Shown: piece after piece, positions 12,091 through 25,882 of the stretch
How the letters are laid out: every line of letters begins with the position of its first letter
Numbering within the stretch: the first letter of the stretch is position 1
Assembly: GCF_000264905.1 (NCBI RefSeq)
Contig: NW_006763145.1
Span: 1,347,347 to 1,411,346, forward strand
From: Stereum hirsutum FP-91666 SS1
Lineage: Eukaryota > Basidiomycota > Agaricomycetes > Russulales > Stereaceae
DNA length: 64,000 nucleotides
Reading direction: 5' to 3'
Program-made: the position numbers and the translations under genes
Notes under the pieces: model-generated
What the model was told of the DNA's origin: nothing
Databases searched by the model: none
What the model saw: only the letters and a program-made list of their open reading frames with translations

Positions 12091-14391
12091 TCATCGTCTC
12101 CGCCACTCCACTACCACCTCCTTGGCCAACTCCTTGCCTCTGGCCATTACCTCCCCTAACGCCTTCACAGACCCATCTGGTCCAGCATTCATCTCTTCCA
12201 CCTCTTTCAGATACTCGACCAGACTCAAAATTGCCTTCCGTCTCGTAATCAACAAATGTGGCATGAGTTTCCAGAACCCAACCGGAGCAGCGGGTTTAGG
12301 GCGGCTGTGCACGTTCGAGTCCTGAGGATAGGTCACGTATGGGTTGAGCGGCGGATATGGCGGTCGGAAGTAGGCTTCAAAGGTCGGGTCCGTGGACGAA
12401 AGAGGAGAGGATGGTAGGACGTTCGAGACTAGGATTCTGAAGGAGGCCCGAAGGCGTTTATATCTGGCGAAAGTGTTCGTCGGCCGACTGATTAATCCCG
12501 CAGAGCTTTGAGATAGAAGGAAAGCACTCACTGCCTGTAGTTACCTGCGCCATACGAGACGTTTGAGTATGATGGAAGAGGAATCAAAACACGAAGTACG
12601 AACTCAAAATCATTGCGTTGTGCCACTTCACACTGACCCAAGCTACCCCATAAGCGATTGCCCCAATCGCCAAAAGACTCTTCGACCATCCAAACCAGTC
12701 TTCTCCTGCCTCTGTTACCCTTCCGAGCTCGCCGACGACATCAAGCACCTTATTGACCCACTCCCATCTACAGATGCCCACTCGATCGTCACCCACCCGA
12801 CGCATCCACCTCACTACTATACTCGTCAACCCAGCATATGAAAGGCCCATCCCGAGGCCGCCAAAAATAATCTTGTACTGTGAGATAGCTTCATCAAGTC
12901 GTGGATCTGCCAGGTAGCGTCCAGCAAAACGAGCGAAGGTATAAGCAGGGAGGTGCAAGAAGAACACAGGGCACGACAGGAGGAACCGAGGGTGCAGTAA
13001 AGTGATGCATAGTTGGCTGAGGAAGGTCGTAACACTCCGTATGAGAGAAGGAGACGTCGAAGTCCGCTGGGGGGAGATCCTCGGGAGAGATGAAGCCAGG
13101 GCAGAATGAGAGATATCAGTGTAATGGAGCAAGCCAGCGTACTGAAGGAGGGTCGACTTGGCCTCTATGGCTCGAGGCGTTGGCATTGTCATAGAGAAGA
13201 TATTGACGAGTCTGAGGAATCCCATATTAGAGATACAGTTCGCTGGTCAGAGTCGTCAGGAATACATACGTCTGCGATATGTCGCGAGTGCGAACGAGGG
13301 GCAATTTCTGATTAGGCCATAAAATCTCTTCGGCGATCCGTGACATATGCAATGTATCCCTGATGCTGCAAATGAGTCAACTCAAACCAGCCGGCGAGAT
13401 ATAACGCGTACCAATCTGGTGCATTCACCGTCAGGCCAAATAATCGTCGCTCTAGTTCACTGTTCAGTCTTGCCACCGCTGCTCGAGAAACGTCTCTGAC
13501 AGGAGAGCAGTATTCCTGGATGTATTCCTCTAAATTGATCGGTGCGCCGTACCTGACTCCACGCCTGAGTATGTCAAACGTACAGGCAAGTTGCAACACT
13601 CACTGCACAAGCATCTGTGGCCGAGGTTCGATTGTTCAATGAACTATCCGATGCGACGAATGCAACTTGACGTTCAAGCATGAGTTACTCACACGGCTCT
13701 GATAATGTGATTTGTCGGTATGCGTGATACCCACAGGTATAAAGGTCAACTGGGGCATGACCTTCCCATCCATTGAACCTTCTCGTTCCCGCAAAGCACA
13801 ATATTCCAACGCGACTCTCGCAGCACCTTCCTTAACTTGCATGATCCTATGTTCAGTGTAGCTCGTCCCCTCAGGAAAGACTCCAATGACGCGTGATCCT
13901 GTGAGAGCGCTGAGTGATGAAGAGAAGACAGAAGTGTTGCCAGACACAGAGGCCGAAGATGAAGACCCGCTTGCTTCGGCACCAGTGTTGACATTGTTGG
14001 GATTGCGTTGGACGGGTATGGTTCCAGAAGAGGTCATGATGAAGCGAGAAACGACATTCTTGAACATCGAAGACTTGGCCCAGAAGGAGACCTGACGCCT
14101 ATAGGGAATAGTCGCGGCTGGAATAAAGCTGATTAACCTTCGTAGAATACGCAATAGAAAGCAAGCATACCTAACGTAGCGACATCTATGATTTCGTTGG
14201 CATGATTCGAGCATCTGGTTGACGAAAGATGAGTGCATTCCGAATTGGCATGAGACCAGCGGCCAATTGGGTACTCACATGATCAAAGGGCCTCGTTGCG
14301 GTACATTGCTTTCTCCAAGTACACACACATCTGAGTAAAAGCTCAGAAGAGCCCAGTCTGATATTTGACGAAGACCATCATAAACCAGCAT
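12091..14391 (-). CDS. PlsC-family glycerol-3-phosphate/DHAP acyltransferase (Sct1/Gpt2-like)
   Basis: This is an integral ER membrane enzyme that probably acylates glycerol-3-phosphate or dihydroxyacetone phosphate, the first step of glycerolipid synthesis. The ATG is at 14391 (MLVYDGLRQISDWALL). Motif I is SNHANEIIDVATL (H-x4-D with the family's NHxNxxxD pattern), created by a phase-2 intron in PLI-ICSNHA. Motif III is FPEGTSYTEHRIM, followed by KEGAARVALEY, and FIPVGITHTDKSHYQSR matches the conserved strand after it. The C-terminal half has hydrophobic segments around FLSQLCITLLHPRFLL and IIFGGLGMGLSYAGL, typical of fungal Sct1/Gpt2. It ends in VEWRRR. The specific paralogue cannot be decided by eye. 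Confidence 0.86.
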
Positions 14392-14632
14392 AGGTGGCCT
14401 CAAAGAACAAGTGCTGGTGTGAAGGAGAGGAACGAGAACGAGAGCAACCGCCGAGCGTATCAGGATATGTTGTCGAAGATCTTATCTTATCTGATAGAAG
14501 ACAGGTTGCGTAGGTCCTCGTAGGTCGCTTCAAATTCTATTCTATTCTGTTACCCGGATTGCGGCCCTATCCTCCTCACAAACTGTTCACCTCTTATCTT
14601 CTCGCAACTGTTTCGTTTCTTGCTCTCCGGTC
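14392..14632. promoter_or_regulatory. shared divergent promoter, GPAT / F-box gene
   Basis: 241 bases separate the start codons of the GPAT (-) and F-box (+) genes. Control elements for both must lie here or in their leaders. No clear TATA box is seen. The call rests on gene orientation only. Confidence 0.4.
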
Positions 14633-16675
14633 ATGGGCTCACTCATATCAAGTACTTCATGTTGTGTCCCTCTGCCTTCCCTGAGATATTGACAACTTAT
14701 TCGAATGCACTATATCCAGGGGTTACAGCGGCGGAACAACCCCCTGCGGAGACCATGTCAATTGAGACCGTGCGTTCAGCGTTATATGGAGTGCTTGCTC
14801 AAGTAGAGGATGTGTGCGAAACTTTGTCTTTATTTTAGGTGCTGCTTCTGTGTATTGACATCCGTTTTGTGCAGTGTTGGTCTTCGGGATCCAGAGTACT
14901 GGCAAAATGTAGCGCTGGCTAGTCTGGCTCGCTGCGACCGTGCAAACATCGCCGTACAACAAGACCCCAGAGCTCTCCTACACGCCCGTAGGAGCATTCG
15001 TACGGAAATATCTGCACTTCAAGATGTGGTGCGCACCTTTGAGATGAAGCTGAACGCCCTCGCGACACCTACATCCGTTCTTCCTCCGGAGTTGCTCGGA
15101 TTATGCTTTTCCTTCCTCGCAGAGATGGAGCCACCCGGACTGCGTTGTACACCGCATCACACTCTCTGCCCTCTTGGACATCCGGCGCGTCTCGGATGGA
15201 TTCGCGTTACACATGTCTGCCGCCACTGGCGGTACGTGGCGCTGAATCAATCATCTTTATGGCAAAAACCAGTCTTCGACCTCGGGTTAGAATGCGCTTC
15301 CCTTATGCTCGAACGAGCAAAACGTACTCCTTTGCGCATTGATCATTTCTTTGCGGGTCGGGAAGATCTGGACGACTCCTACGAAGAAAGGATATATGAT
15401 GCGGACATCATTGAGGACGCAATTTCCCAACATATTACCCACATCAAGACGTTCAGCCTACGCAACGTGACGCACAGCGAACATGCGGTGATATCATCCC
15501 TAATACAAGCTGCCCCCATCTTAAAGTCCATACAAATCAGTACGGGCTCTGGAGACGATCACTCTAGTTTCTCCTTCCCAGACAATCTCCTCAACTACGA
15601 TGCGCCTTGTCTACAGCAGATCAACCTGACAGGAGTCGGGGGCAACTGGGGCTGCACACTCTCCCGCTTCCAGAGTCTCGTCAGCCTCGACATCATCCAA
15701 AGTCTTCGTGGGCTTACTCAATACGAAGGTCTACTCGACTGCCTCGAAGCAAACCCTGGGCTACGCACCGTCTCATTGCGAAACGTATTCCGAACCCCTG
15801 TCGGCCTACTAGGTTCATCCGTATCATCGACCCGGTCACGCATTCAGTTGCACAATCTCCAGAGCCTTACGATCCATCACTTCCACGAGAGCTTTTCGCA
15901 GTTTTTCCGTGTGCTCGACATGGCGGATACCACTGAAATAGACTTCATCGACGTATCTCCCTCTTCACCAACCAGCAATTGCCTCCCATTGTTTTCCGCC
16001 CTGTGCTCTCACTTTACACGCCGCCTCCCTTTTCGTCAGCTGGAACTCGACGTGGACAACAATGGCATTACCTTTTGTTCCGGAGGCGCACGACGAGAAC
16101 TGGGAGAGATTGATGAACAGATTGTTTATTACGTCGCCCTTCCAGCATATCTATCCATCAATATAATTTGCGATACGACCGACCTACGTGTCCTCAAAGC
16201 TGCTCTTCACACACTTCCGTTCACCGATACACTCGAAACCCTTGTCGTCACCCACGAAGGGCCAACATCCGGGCTCTGGGCGTCAGATTTCTACTCACGC
16301 TACCACCACATACAATACTTTCGTTTCGAGGACGAAGAGGGACTCGTGGAGCTTGCACGAACCTCAGTCGTTGACGGAACAGAAGTTGGTGTGGAATTCT
16401 TTCCTCGCTTGACGCACCTAGAAGTGCGTTTGATGGACTTGACGAAGCCCTCTCCCAACCTTGAAAGGGGTACAATGACGCGTTTCGCCCTCTTGGTAAA
16501 GATGGTACATAGACGGAAGGAGTTAGGGTCACCCATTAAAACACTTCGTCTCAAGGGATGTAGGGTGCCGGATTCTGGAATTCAGGAGCTTGATGAAGTC
16601 GTCGAGTGGGCATACCCCGAGTCGGACGAAGATGAGCCTGACTGGGAGGAATTGGATGATCAGGGACTTACGTAG
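14633..16675 (+). CDS. F-box protein of the expanded basidiomycete family
   Basis: This is a probable substrate-recognition subunit of an SCF ubiquitin ligase. The model starts at ATG 14633 (MGSLIS) and removes an intron of about 68 bases to VTAAEQPPAETMSIETV. It removes a second intron after AQVEDV to reach VGLRDPEYWQNVALASL. A coiled segment (RRSIRTEISALQDVVRTFEM) precedes the F-box: LPPELLGLCFSFLAEM, VTHVCRHWRYVALNQSSLW. The remaining 430 residues are leucine-rich and end in an acidic tail (SDEDEPDWEELDDQGLT). Basidiomycete genomes carry many such genes, usually with this exact SALxxV..CRxW layout. The target is unknown. Confidence 0.85.
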
Positions 16676-16742
16676 GCAAACCCGCACTTCTTTTCTTTAT
16701 CCTTCAAATATTTTAGTGGCTTAAGCGACGTGTGCGATGCTA

Positions 16743-16768
16743 TACAGTGTAGGCCCACTCCTTGATCC
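16743..16768 (+). repeat. left terminal inverted repeat of the MITE
   Basis: This 26-base arm is identical to the reverse complement of the right arm, including the flanking TA. Confidence 0.88.
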
Positions 16769-17113
16769 GCCACTTTGAATCAATTTGTTTTCTCGCTCCC
16801 CTTCCCATATTCGTTCAAATGGCTAACCCTGAGGTTGATATCATCCATAAAGGATTTCAGAATAAAATACACACGGTGCCCAAGGTGAGTGTGCATTCTT
16901 GGGAGACCAAAAGGTGGTGTGGCACCCGAGCGCCACAAAATATGGGTCCTTGATCCAACGCCGCACTGCACGGTTCCCCCTCATAACAATAATGCATGCT
17001 CATTCATGTATTCAATATAGCCTTAAGTGTCCTGTATCTACAAGTTTAAAGAGTGTTCTTCAAGCTGGGGGAGCTGTAGGCGGCAGTTATGCAGTGGATC
17101 AAGGACCGGGGTT

Positions 17114-17139
17114 GGATCAAGGAGTGGGCCTACACTGTA
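17114..17139 (-). repeat. right terminal inverted repeat of the MITE
   Basis: This 26-base arm is identical to the reverse complement of the left arm. A 13-base internal match (TCCTTGATCCAAC) also occurs at 16947-16959. Confidence 0.88.
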
Positions 17140-17411
17140 GCGACTAGCGCTCTGTTTGTTAGATGTACCTTATGATGCCGACATGAAAGGTGTTTTTTTT
17201 GGATGGCGCGCGAGCCATCGCAATGTAACTTGCACGCAGAGTCATGTGCTAAGTTGCTGCCATGAGGACGCGTATACTACTTGCCCCCTTGGTGGTAAGA
17301 AGACAGTGTGTCACAAAGTAATATTCAAAAGACCCATATAGGGCAGGATTATGTGTAGTATAATAATGAAAACATCAAAATCGTCAAGTCATCACAATCA
17401 GCACCTCCCAC

Positions 17412-19000
17412 CTAATCGAGCTCGTTCAGAGCCCTCGCAGCAAGCCGGAACAAGGCCTCCTCGAGGTCTCTAGCACTAAAAAAGCTCATCAGTCAGCGAC
17501 ACTCGTACCTGGCCCGTGGCTGGCAAAACGACGTACTCGATTGATTCGTCGCGCTTCGTGGTGGGGTTGGAGCTCGTAGTGTCGCTAGAACCGCTGCTTC
17601 CACCGAAAAGCCCACCGATGATATGTTCGCCATCCTGGATAATATCACCACCATCCGTCAGTCCCTTGAGGAGAGTGCTGATTGCAGAGCGTTCTTCCAA
17701 GTCCCGGGACCTAAAGGACGAAATAAAAGACGAGATGAGTACTTGGAGAATAACAAAGGCAACGAAGCCCGAACGACGTACGCCAGATAAGCCAGGGCAT
17801 CAACCATATCACGTTTAGTGGCCGCGGCGCTGGTAGGAGCAGCGGAAGCAGAAGCCGTCACTGTCCCCGGAGTTGGAGGGTCGAAGAAGTTCTTGATCCT
17901 GTTAGCGATGCTGATACCTGTGTCTACGCCTCCAGCAACAGTGGCCGCAGTACCGAGGTGCTTGCTGGCGGAACGTGCTTCATAATCGTTCAAGTCTTGT
18001 TCGCGACGTTGGCTATCCGGATAAGCAATAAATAAAAGTAATACTGTGAAAAGGAAGGGATATTGCTTACGCGGTCGTCGCAGAGCTGGTTGCAGCTGAA
18101 GCAGCAGGAGCCGTCACTGTCGCAGGGGCCGGAGGGTCAAATAAGCTCTTGACGCCGTTGATAATGCCGATGCCTGAGTCCAAGGCTGCAGCACCATTGC
18201 CTACATTCCCCAGCAGGCCACTGAAAGAGCTCCCTCCACTACTGGAACCGGTCTTGGGAGTACTTGTCTTGGGCTTAGTAACAGCACGAGCGTTGTGATA
18301 GTTGAGTGGTCGTTCTCGACGTTGACTGTTTAAATGAGCAATCATGAGATGATATCTGAAACAGAGAAATACTACATACGCAGTTGTAGCAGAGCTGGTA
18401 GCGGCTGGAGCAGCAGATACGGTCTCTGTCGCAGAGTCTGATCCGCCGAAGAGGTTCTCGAATCCGTTGATGATGCCAGCGCCGGAGCCGAAGATTCCAG
18501 CGATATTACCAGCATTCTTAAACGCTTGACTCGCAGAGCTACCTCCACCACTGGAACTGGTCTTCGGTTTGGTCGCAGCACGGGCGTCGTTGTGGTTGAG
18601 TCCTTGTTCACGGCGTTGACTATTCGTATGAGCAATCAATGGGGGCCGATGCTGTCAAAGATAGAGAATTAACCCACGCGGTCGCAGTGTCCGTAGTAGA
18701 GTTCGAGGACGCGTCGGTAGCGGTGGTAGCAGAGGCGGCTGCAGAGGAGGCAGTTACGGTAACGGGAGCAGGGGAAGAGCCTGAGCCACATAGGATTCCG
18801 AGGTCGCAAGCTATGTTGCCAATTTGGCCAATATGACCGATGACTGATCCAACCTTATTTAAAGCGCTGCTACCGGAGCTGCTGGACTCGGAGCCACCAG
18901 TGCTTGGCTTCGTCGCAGGCTTAGATTTTGAGCCATTGATCGGGGCGGCAGAGGTGCTGGAGGCAACGAGAAGGAGGAGAAGTGCAGCAGAGCCGTGCAT
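17412..19000 (-). CDS. secreted modular repeat protein with basic-residue cleavage motifs
   Basis: No named family was recognised. Six exons (19000-18678, 18619-18380, 18325-18071, 18012-17782, 17710-17537, 17475-17412) total 1287 bases, giving a 428-residue protein in one frame. The N-terminus is a signal peptide (MHGSAALLLLLVASSTSAAP). Exons 2, 3 and 4 are diverged copies of one cassette: QRRE..LN..AR.., a Ser/Gly-rich linker, a GxGIINGxxxLF segment, and a Thr/Ala/Val tail ending SATTA. Exon 5 opens SRDLEER and contains a related DGEHIIGGLFGG segment. Exon 6 is ARDLEEALFRLAARALNELD. All five introns are phase 2, and all internal exons are multiples of three. The RR and KR sites (QRR-E, TKR-D twice) suit Kex2 processing, so it may be a repeat precursor. 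It resembles the gene at 28396 in design. Confidence 0.8.
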
Positions 19001-19238
19001 GATGTCTATGGAGGATTGGCGAAGGACGTGGAGGAAGGTGTTGAAGATAGACTAGAGTATTGAAGTTGAAGAGCGAAAGGAGAGTGTATCGTGAATGAAC
19101 AAATATTAATGGCTAGAGAACGCAATGGATGAGCATGATCGTCGAAAAGATGAGTCTGGTAGAAGGGAGGGCTCACTATCCAGTACCAGAAGAAAATCGA
19201 ATGAGCAGGTGCTGGGGATTCAAGGGCGTGTTGCACGA

Positions 19239-19250
19239 CCTTTTATATCG
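19239..19250 (-). promoter_or_regulatory. TATA box candidate of the secreted repeat gene
   Basis: On the minus strand the sequence reads GATATAAAAGG, about 240 bases before the ATG at 19000. The second secreted-protein gene has a TATAAAAT at nearly the same distance (28141). A leader of about 200 bases would follow. Confidence 0.45.
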
Positions 19251-20884
19251 GACGAACCAACCGCTAATTCGCTAGTAGACTGAAAAAAGGTCGTGCCATT
19301 CGTTTCGTCTTTTCTCGGTTCTGTATCCTTGATCCTGCACCACTCGTGCCGAGATGCGGGTATCTGCCGCCACACCCGAGCGTGATGGTGATACAAGCGA
19401 AACAACGGACTGGACATGTATTTCGGGTGGACTGGACATGTGTGTTGTGCCTTGTAACGAGAGCTAATGCCGTCGCGTACTTCACCAGTTATGATTTATT
19501 AGAGACCCTAGATATCCGTAAGAATGAACTGATTGATGATGATGCAAAAGGAAAGAAGAAGACCCGCGCACTAGTCAATATAGCCGTCTAACTTTTGGCC
19601 TCTCGGGATTCATGGCGACATACCCGTTTGTCCGTTCTCCTAGTTTTTGTGCATCTGTCATTCGAGGCGAAGCGATATCAAACGTTGGACCCGGAGAGCA
19701 ACCATCCATGAAAACCCTCCTCCTGGAATTGGGATGTCAGCGTCAGCCGATATAAGCCGATCCAAATAGAGAAAAATGACGATACCAGGAGCCTACGAAG
19801 GCATTCTCTTGTCCCGTGATGTGAGGCTGAATCCCGAAACTGCATCACTCGACCGTTGGAAGATTTTCAATAAAGTTTAGAAGCAACGAAGTGATTGGTG
19901 ACGAACAGGCATCCGAAACAGGGAGACCAATCACCAGTTACGCGGTCGACAATCTTTCGTTCGGGCTACATGAAAGACAACGTGAAATGCGCGTACCTGA
20001 CCGCGAAGAGTATGAAGTGACATAAAGAATGGGTTCAAGATAGACTGTCGCAGGCATCGTCCGTACAATTCGATACAGTTCGGTGAGCCTTGGATGATGG
20101 TTCTATTTCGGACCTCAACAAGTCGAGGATCAGGCCGAATCAAGGTAGAACATCGCATTGATTTCTAGCAGAGGCATGCGGCATCTTGGAATATTTAGAC
20201 CTTGACAGCAACAGCGGAGGGTGGCGTACTGGTACAGGAAGGATGAGGGCGATCCTAAGTTATTGATACCCATGACTGCGTAATCTGTCGCAGTGGCTTG
20301 AAACGATCCGCGTTTTGTGTTTATGATGCGAGCGGATGAGGATTGCTTACGAGCCCGTTTTTGAGGCTTCAAAAAATGGCCCCATAGCAAGTCGTCGAGG
20401 CAGAGCAGTGCTCCTTTCGATATCTGAAGTCGATGGTAAATTCTCGAGAAGAGCGAAAATAGAACACGAATTAGGTGCTAGTTCACCGGAGAGAAAGATA
20501 CGACAGGAAACAGCGAGTCAGTTGAGTGCGAGTGCAAAGGAATACAAAGAAGGAAACTTTACCGATCAACCACCACCAATTGTGACGACAAACACCGAAT
20601 GGTATCCAGACCTTGGTCCTCACTTTCGACGTTACACGTTTACAACGGCCATTCTTCAACAGTGCCCGATCGGGCCATTCCACGAAACCCACACGAGAAG
20701 ATGCAAGGAACAGTAATCTTCATGATACGATAGTCCAAATCCTCGTGAACGACATTAGCCGGGGCCGCTAAGCTACATGATGCACGACAGGCCACGGGTA
20801 AAAAGCGTGAAAATACTTCTCTCATCCTTCCTCCTGGATCCGTCCTCCGCGAGTTTAAAACCCATCCAGAGCATCGCTCAGGTT
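19251..20884. other. long stretch without a confident gene
   Basis: Upstream of the secreted repeat gene and behind VMA1 I see only short frames without recognisable similarity on either strand. The longest is 126 codons at 20336-20716 (+). A short direct repeat, GGACTGGACATGT, occurs twice at about 19408 and 19430. Regulatory DNA or a decayed gene are both possible. Confidence 0.5.
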
Positions 20885-23275
20885 CTACTCAGCGAGTTGT
20901 CTGAACTTGTCCTGGATCTCGGCATGGAGCGCATCGAGGTTCTTCTTTATAGACTCTTGGCCTTGTGATGGGGACTGCACGACACTGCATCAGCACAAGA
21001 CACCACAATGACAACATTCGGATGAAAAAAAGGTAAAAACGAGACGCACCTCAAACTTCATCTGCGACAACTTGAACATCACATCGCTCGCCGACTCCTT
21101 AATCTTCGCAAACGTTATATCCCCCTGGGACACCGCCTTCTGTGCCGCCTCATGGAACCCGACGAAGTTCCTCAACATCGCGCTCGTCTTGTAGAACGGA
21201 CAGTAACGATCATACTCGCTCATCCCGTTCTGCTGCAAAAAGTCGTCCTTCAGCATCCTCGCCACCTCCAGCGTGATCTTGTCGTTCTCGCCCAACGCGC
21301 TCTTCCCGACCAGCTGCACGATTTCGGCAAGATCGTCCTCCTTTTGCAGGATCTCCTTCGTCTTCGTGCGCAGGTCGACGAAGCCGGGTTCGGTGGCCTC
21401 GTAGTACGGTTCAAGGACTTTGGTGTACTTGGAGTAGGAGACGTTCCAGTTGACGGAGGGGAAATGTTTCCGTTGGGCGAGCTTCTTGTCGAGACCCCAG
21501 AAGACTTGCACGATACCGAGCGTGGAGGACGTGACAGGGTCGGAGAAGTCACCACCTGGAGGCGACACGCTATATATTGCTTTTCAATTAGTGATATGTG
21601 TGAATGAGACCAAGGTCAACTGTACGCACGCGCCGACGATGGAGACGGTACCCTGACGAACGGGATTACCCAGAGCGGTGACCTTACCCGCACGCTCGTA
21701 GAAACTGGCGAGCTTCGTACCCAAGTAGGCGGGGTAACCGGAATCAGCAGGCATCTCAGCCAGGCGACCGGAAATTTCACGAAGAGCCTCAGCCCAACGG
21801 GAGGTCGAGTCGGCCATCATGGAGACGTTGGAGCCTTGGTCACGGAAGTATTCGGCGAGGGTGATACCGGTGTAGATGGAGGCTTCACGAGCGGCGACGG
21901 GCATGTTGGAGGTGTTGGCGACGAGGGTGGTGCGTTTCATGATTGGCTCTTGACGGTCGCCGACTTCCATGGTGAGTTCGGGGAACTATCAAAGTGTTGT
22001 TGGTGAGTGTGGCCCAGGGGGTAGGAGGACAAAGGACGTTACCTCCATCAAGACTTCAGCCATCTCGTTTCCTCGCTCACCACATCCGACGTAGATAATG
22101 ATGTCGCTGTTTGAGAACTTCGAAAGAGCTTGCGAGATGACGGTCTTTCCACAACCGAAAGCGCCAGGAATAGCAGTCGTTCCACCTTGGACACATCTGG
22201 CGAGCGTGTAAGACTCGTATAAGTGGTAGAAGTGTACGATGAGCTCACGGGAAGAGAGCATCGAGAATACGTTGGCCGGTGGTCAGGGGGTGATCTGCTG
22301 TGTGCTTTTCGGCCACAGGACGAGGTGCACGGACAGGCCAAAGCTGCATCATGGTGTGTTTCGTCGTCTTGCCTTCAAACTCGGTTTCCAAAACGATATC
22401 CTACAAGTACCATGATCCATAAGTAGGATTCCATACACTTCGTGTGGGGAAAAGGTGCCTACATCGACGTGGTAGCTGCCCTTCTCTGCGATATGTGTAA
22501 TGGTGCCCATGGCGCGTGGTGACATCATGATCTTGTGAGCATCGACAAGGGAGTTCTCATATACGCGACCGAAGATATCTCCACCAGAGAGGTGGTCTCC
22601 GATCTTTAAATATGTAAGTAACAGTAAGTGGGGGGATGGAGGAGAAGTAGCGCACCTTCACGTCGGTAGGGGTGAAATCCCACTCGAGGGAGCGGTCAAG
22701 AGCTTCGGTGTTGATACCGCGGGGAATGTAGATAGACTTGGAAAGTTCTTGGATACCCTGTCAAGTCCACAGATAAGTGTAAGAATAACCACTTGTCTAC
22801 AATATACGCTCCACATACACGAAGCGGTCTTTGAATACCATCGACAATGTTGCCCATCAAACCTGGTCGGAGGTTCAGCCTCAATAATTATGGTACAGAG
22901 TTACCTTTACTCACCAGGACCGAGCTCAACACTGAGAGGCTTTCCTGTCCTCAAGACAGGGTCGCCTACAGTAACGCCCGAAGTCTCCTCGTATACCTGG
23001 ATAGTCGCCTTGTCCGCATCGATTCGAATGACCTCTGTCCACAGGGGTAACGCGTAAGCCAACCGATTTTACGCAGTGAGAGCTCTATTTGTGCACTCAC
23101 CACCCACAAGCTCGTCGTGTCCCACCCGGACAAGCTCGTACATGGCCGAACCGGTCATGTTCTCTGCAATCACGACAGGACCCGATACACCAAAGACCTG
23201 ACCGAACCTGCTCTCGCGGTCCTCATCAGCAATCTTTGGCAAGTTCCTCTTCGCATTTGGTAGAGCACCGGCCAT
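20885..23275 (-). CDS. VMA1: V-type proton ATPase catalytic subunit A
   Basis: This is the ATP-hydrolysing subunit of the peripheral V1 sector of the vacuolar/endosomal proton pump. The ATG is at 23275 ([20 protein letters not shown]). Landmarks in order: [20 protein letters not shown]; the non-homologous region around [18 protein letters not shown]; Walker [32 protein letters not shown]; Walker B area [40 protein letters not shown]; and [20 protein letters not shown]. The C-terminal helical domain ends in [11 protein letters not shown]. No intein is inserted at the Walker A site, unlike the yeast homologue. About seven introns interrupt the gene. It is divergent from RPT1 with 235 bases between the starts. 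Confidence 0.97.
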
Positions 23276-23510
23276 CGTCCGTCGTCTGTTTTTGTGGTAT
23301 TTAGAGGAAAAGCGGTGTGGATAGGTCGAGGTAATGAAGGACGAGGCAGGGATCCGAATGCGGACAGTACGTCAGCCAGGCCACCGGAGTGGGAATCTTG
23401 ACATGGTTGGTGAGACGCGCAATTGAAGGTGACGCGTCCTTGTCGCGACTCGCATCCTTCTCGCTCTCCTCCACACACCTTACTCACACACAGCTTACCA
23501 CTGAGAAATA
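23276..23510. promoter_or_regulatory. shared divergent promoter, VMA1 / RPT1
   Basis: 235 bases separate two housekeeping start codons on opposite strands. No TATA box was noticed. The call is inferred from orientation. Confidence 0.4.
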
Positions 23511-25466
<1,956 letters not shown>

Positions 25467-25882
25467 ACCATCGATTTGTAGTATTTGCATGTTGTTCATT
25501 TATTTTGATACCGCTTCACGGACTCTTCGTGTGACTGTGAGCACCTGCGACACGCATATGAATGCTATGGCTCCTGTGAATCCTCCATGGTCGAGGCTTG
25601 GTGAGCCACTTGGGGGGCTAGTGTCCGGCGGGTTGTAGTGGCGACATGTTACAAGACTGTGCGGAGGACATTAGTTGCCACGCTGTTCCAACAGGAATAT
25701 CTGTAAGCTCGGTGGCGCTCAAGTGATTCTGAGGTATTTGGAGAAGTCTATGGTTTCTTGTCTCGTCTTGAATTTCTCGCGTTGGACCTTGGAAGTGACT
25801 CGGAGGATGAAACCACGTTGTGGCGTGGCGTGTGGCGCCGGAGCAAGGAAGGGGATGAACCGTCCTGCGACAAGTCGTCGAC
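25467..25882. other. intergenic, RPT1 3' end and kinase promoter
   Basis: This is the same-strand gap between RPT1 and the mitochondrial kinase. Short open frames are present but none extends the kinase presequence convincingly. Confidence 0.5.

Larger units (their letters stand above)
16743..17139. mobile_element. mariner-like MITE (non-autonomous inverted-repeat transposon)
   Basis: Two perfect 26-base arms face each other: TACAGTGTAGGCCCACTCCT + TGATCC at 16743-16768, and its reverse complement at 17114-17139. If the outer TA on each side is the target-site duplication, the element is 393 bases with 24-base TIRs beginning CAGTGTAGG. That fits Tc1/mariner-type insertion. It has no transposase, and its open frames are short. 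Extra copies of the subterminal motif GGATCAAGGA/TCCTTGATCC lie inside. It sits between two convergent gene ends. Perfect arms suggest a recent insertion. The superfamily call is an inference from the TA ends. Confidence 0.8.
16676..17411. other. convergent 3' region containing a MITE
   Basis: This stretch lies between the stops of the F-box gene and the secreted repeat gene. No coding frame with similarity was found. Most of it is occupied by the inverted-repeat element listed separately at 16743-17139. Confidence 0.7.

Noticed and set aside
20336..20716. Open frame of 126 codons on the plus strand
   Set aside because: No recognised domain, no signal peptide, and an overlapping opposite-strand frame of similar quality.
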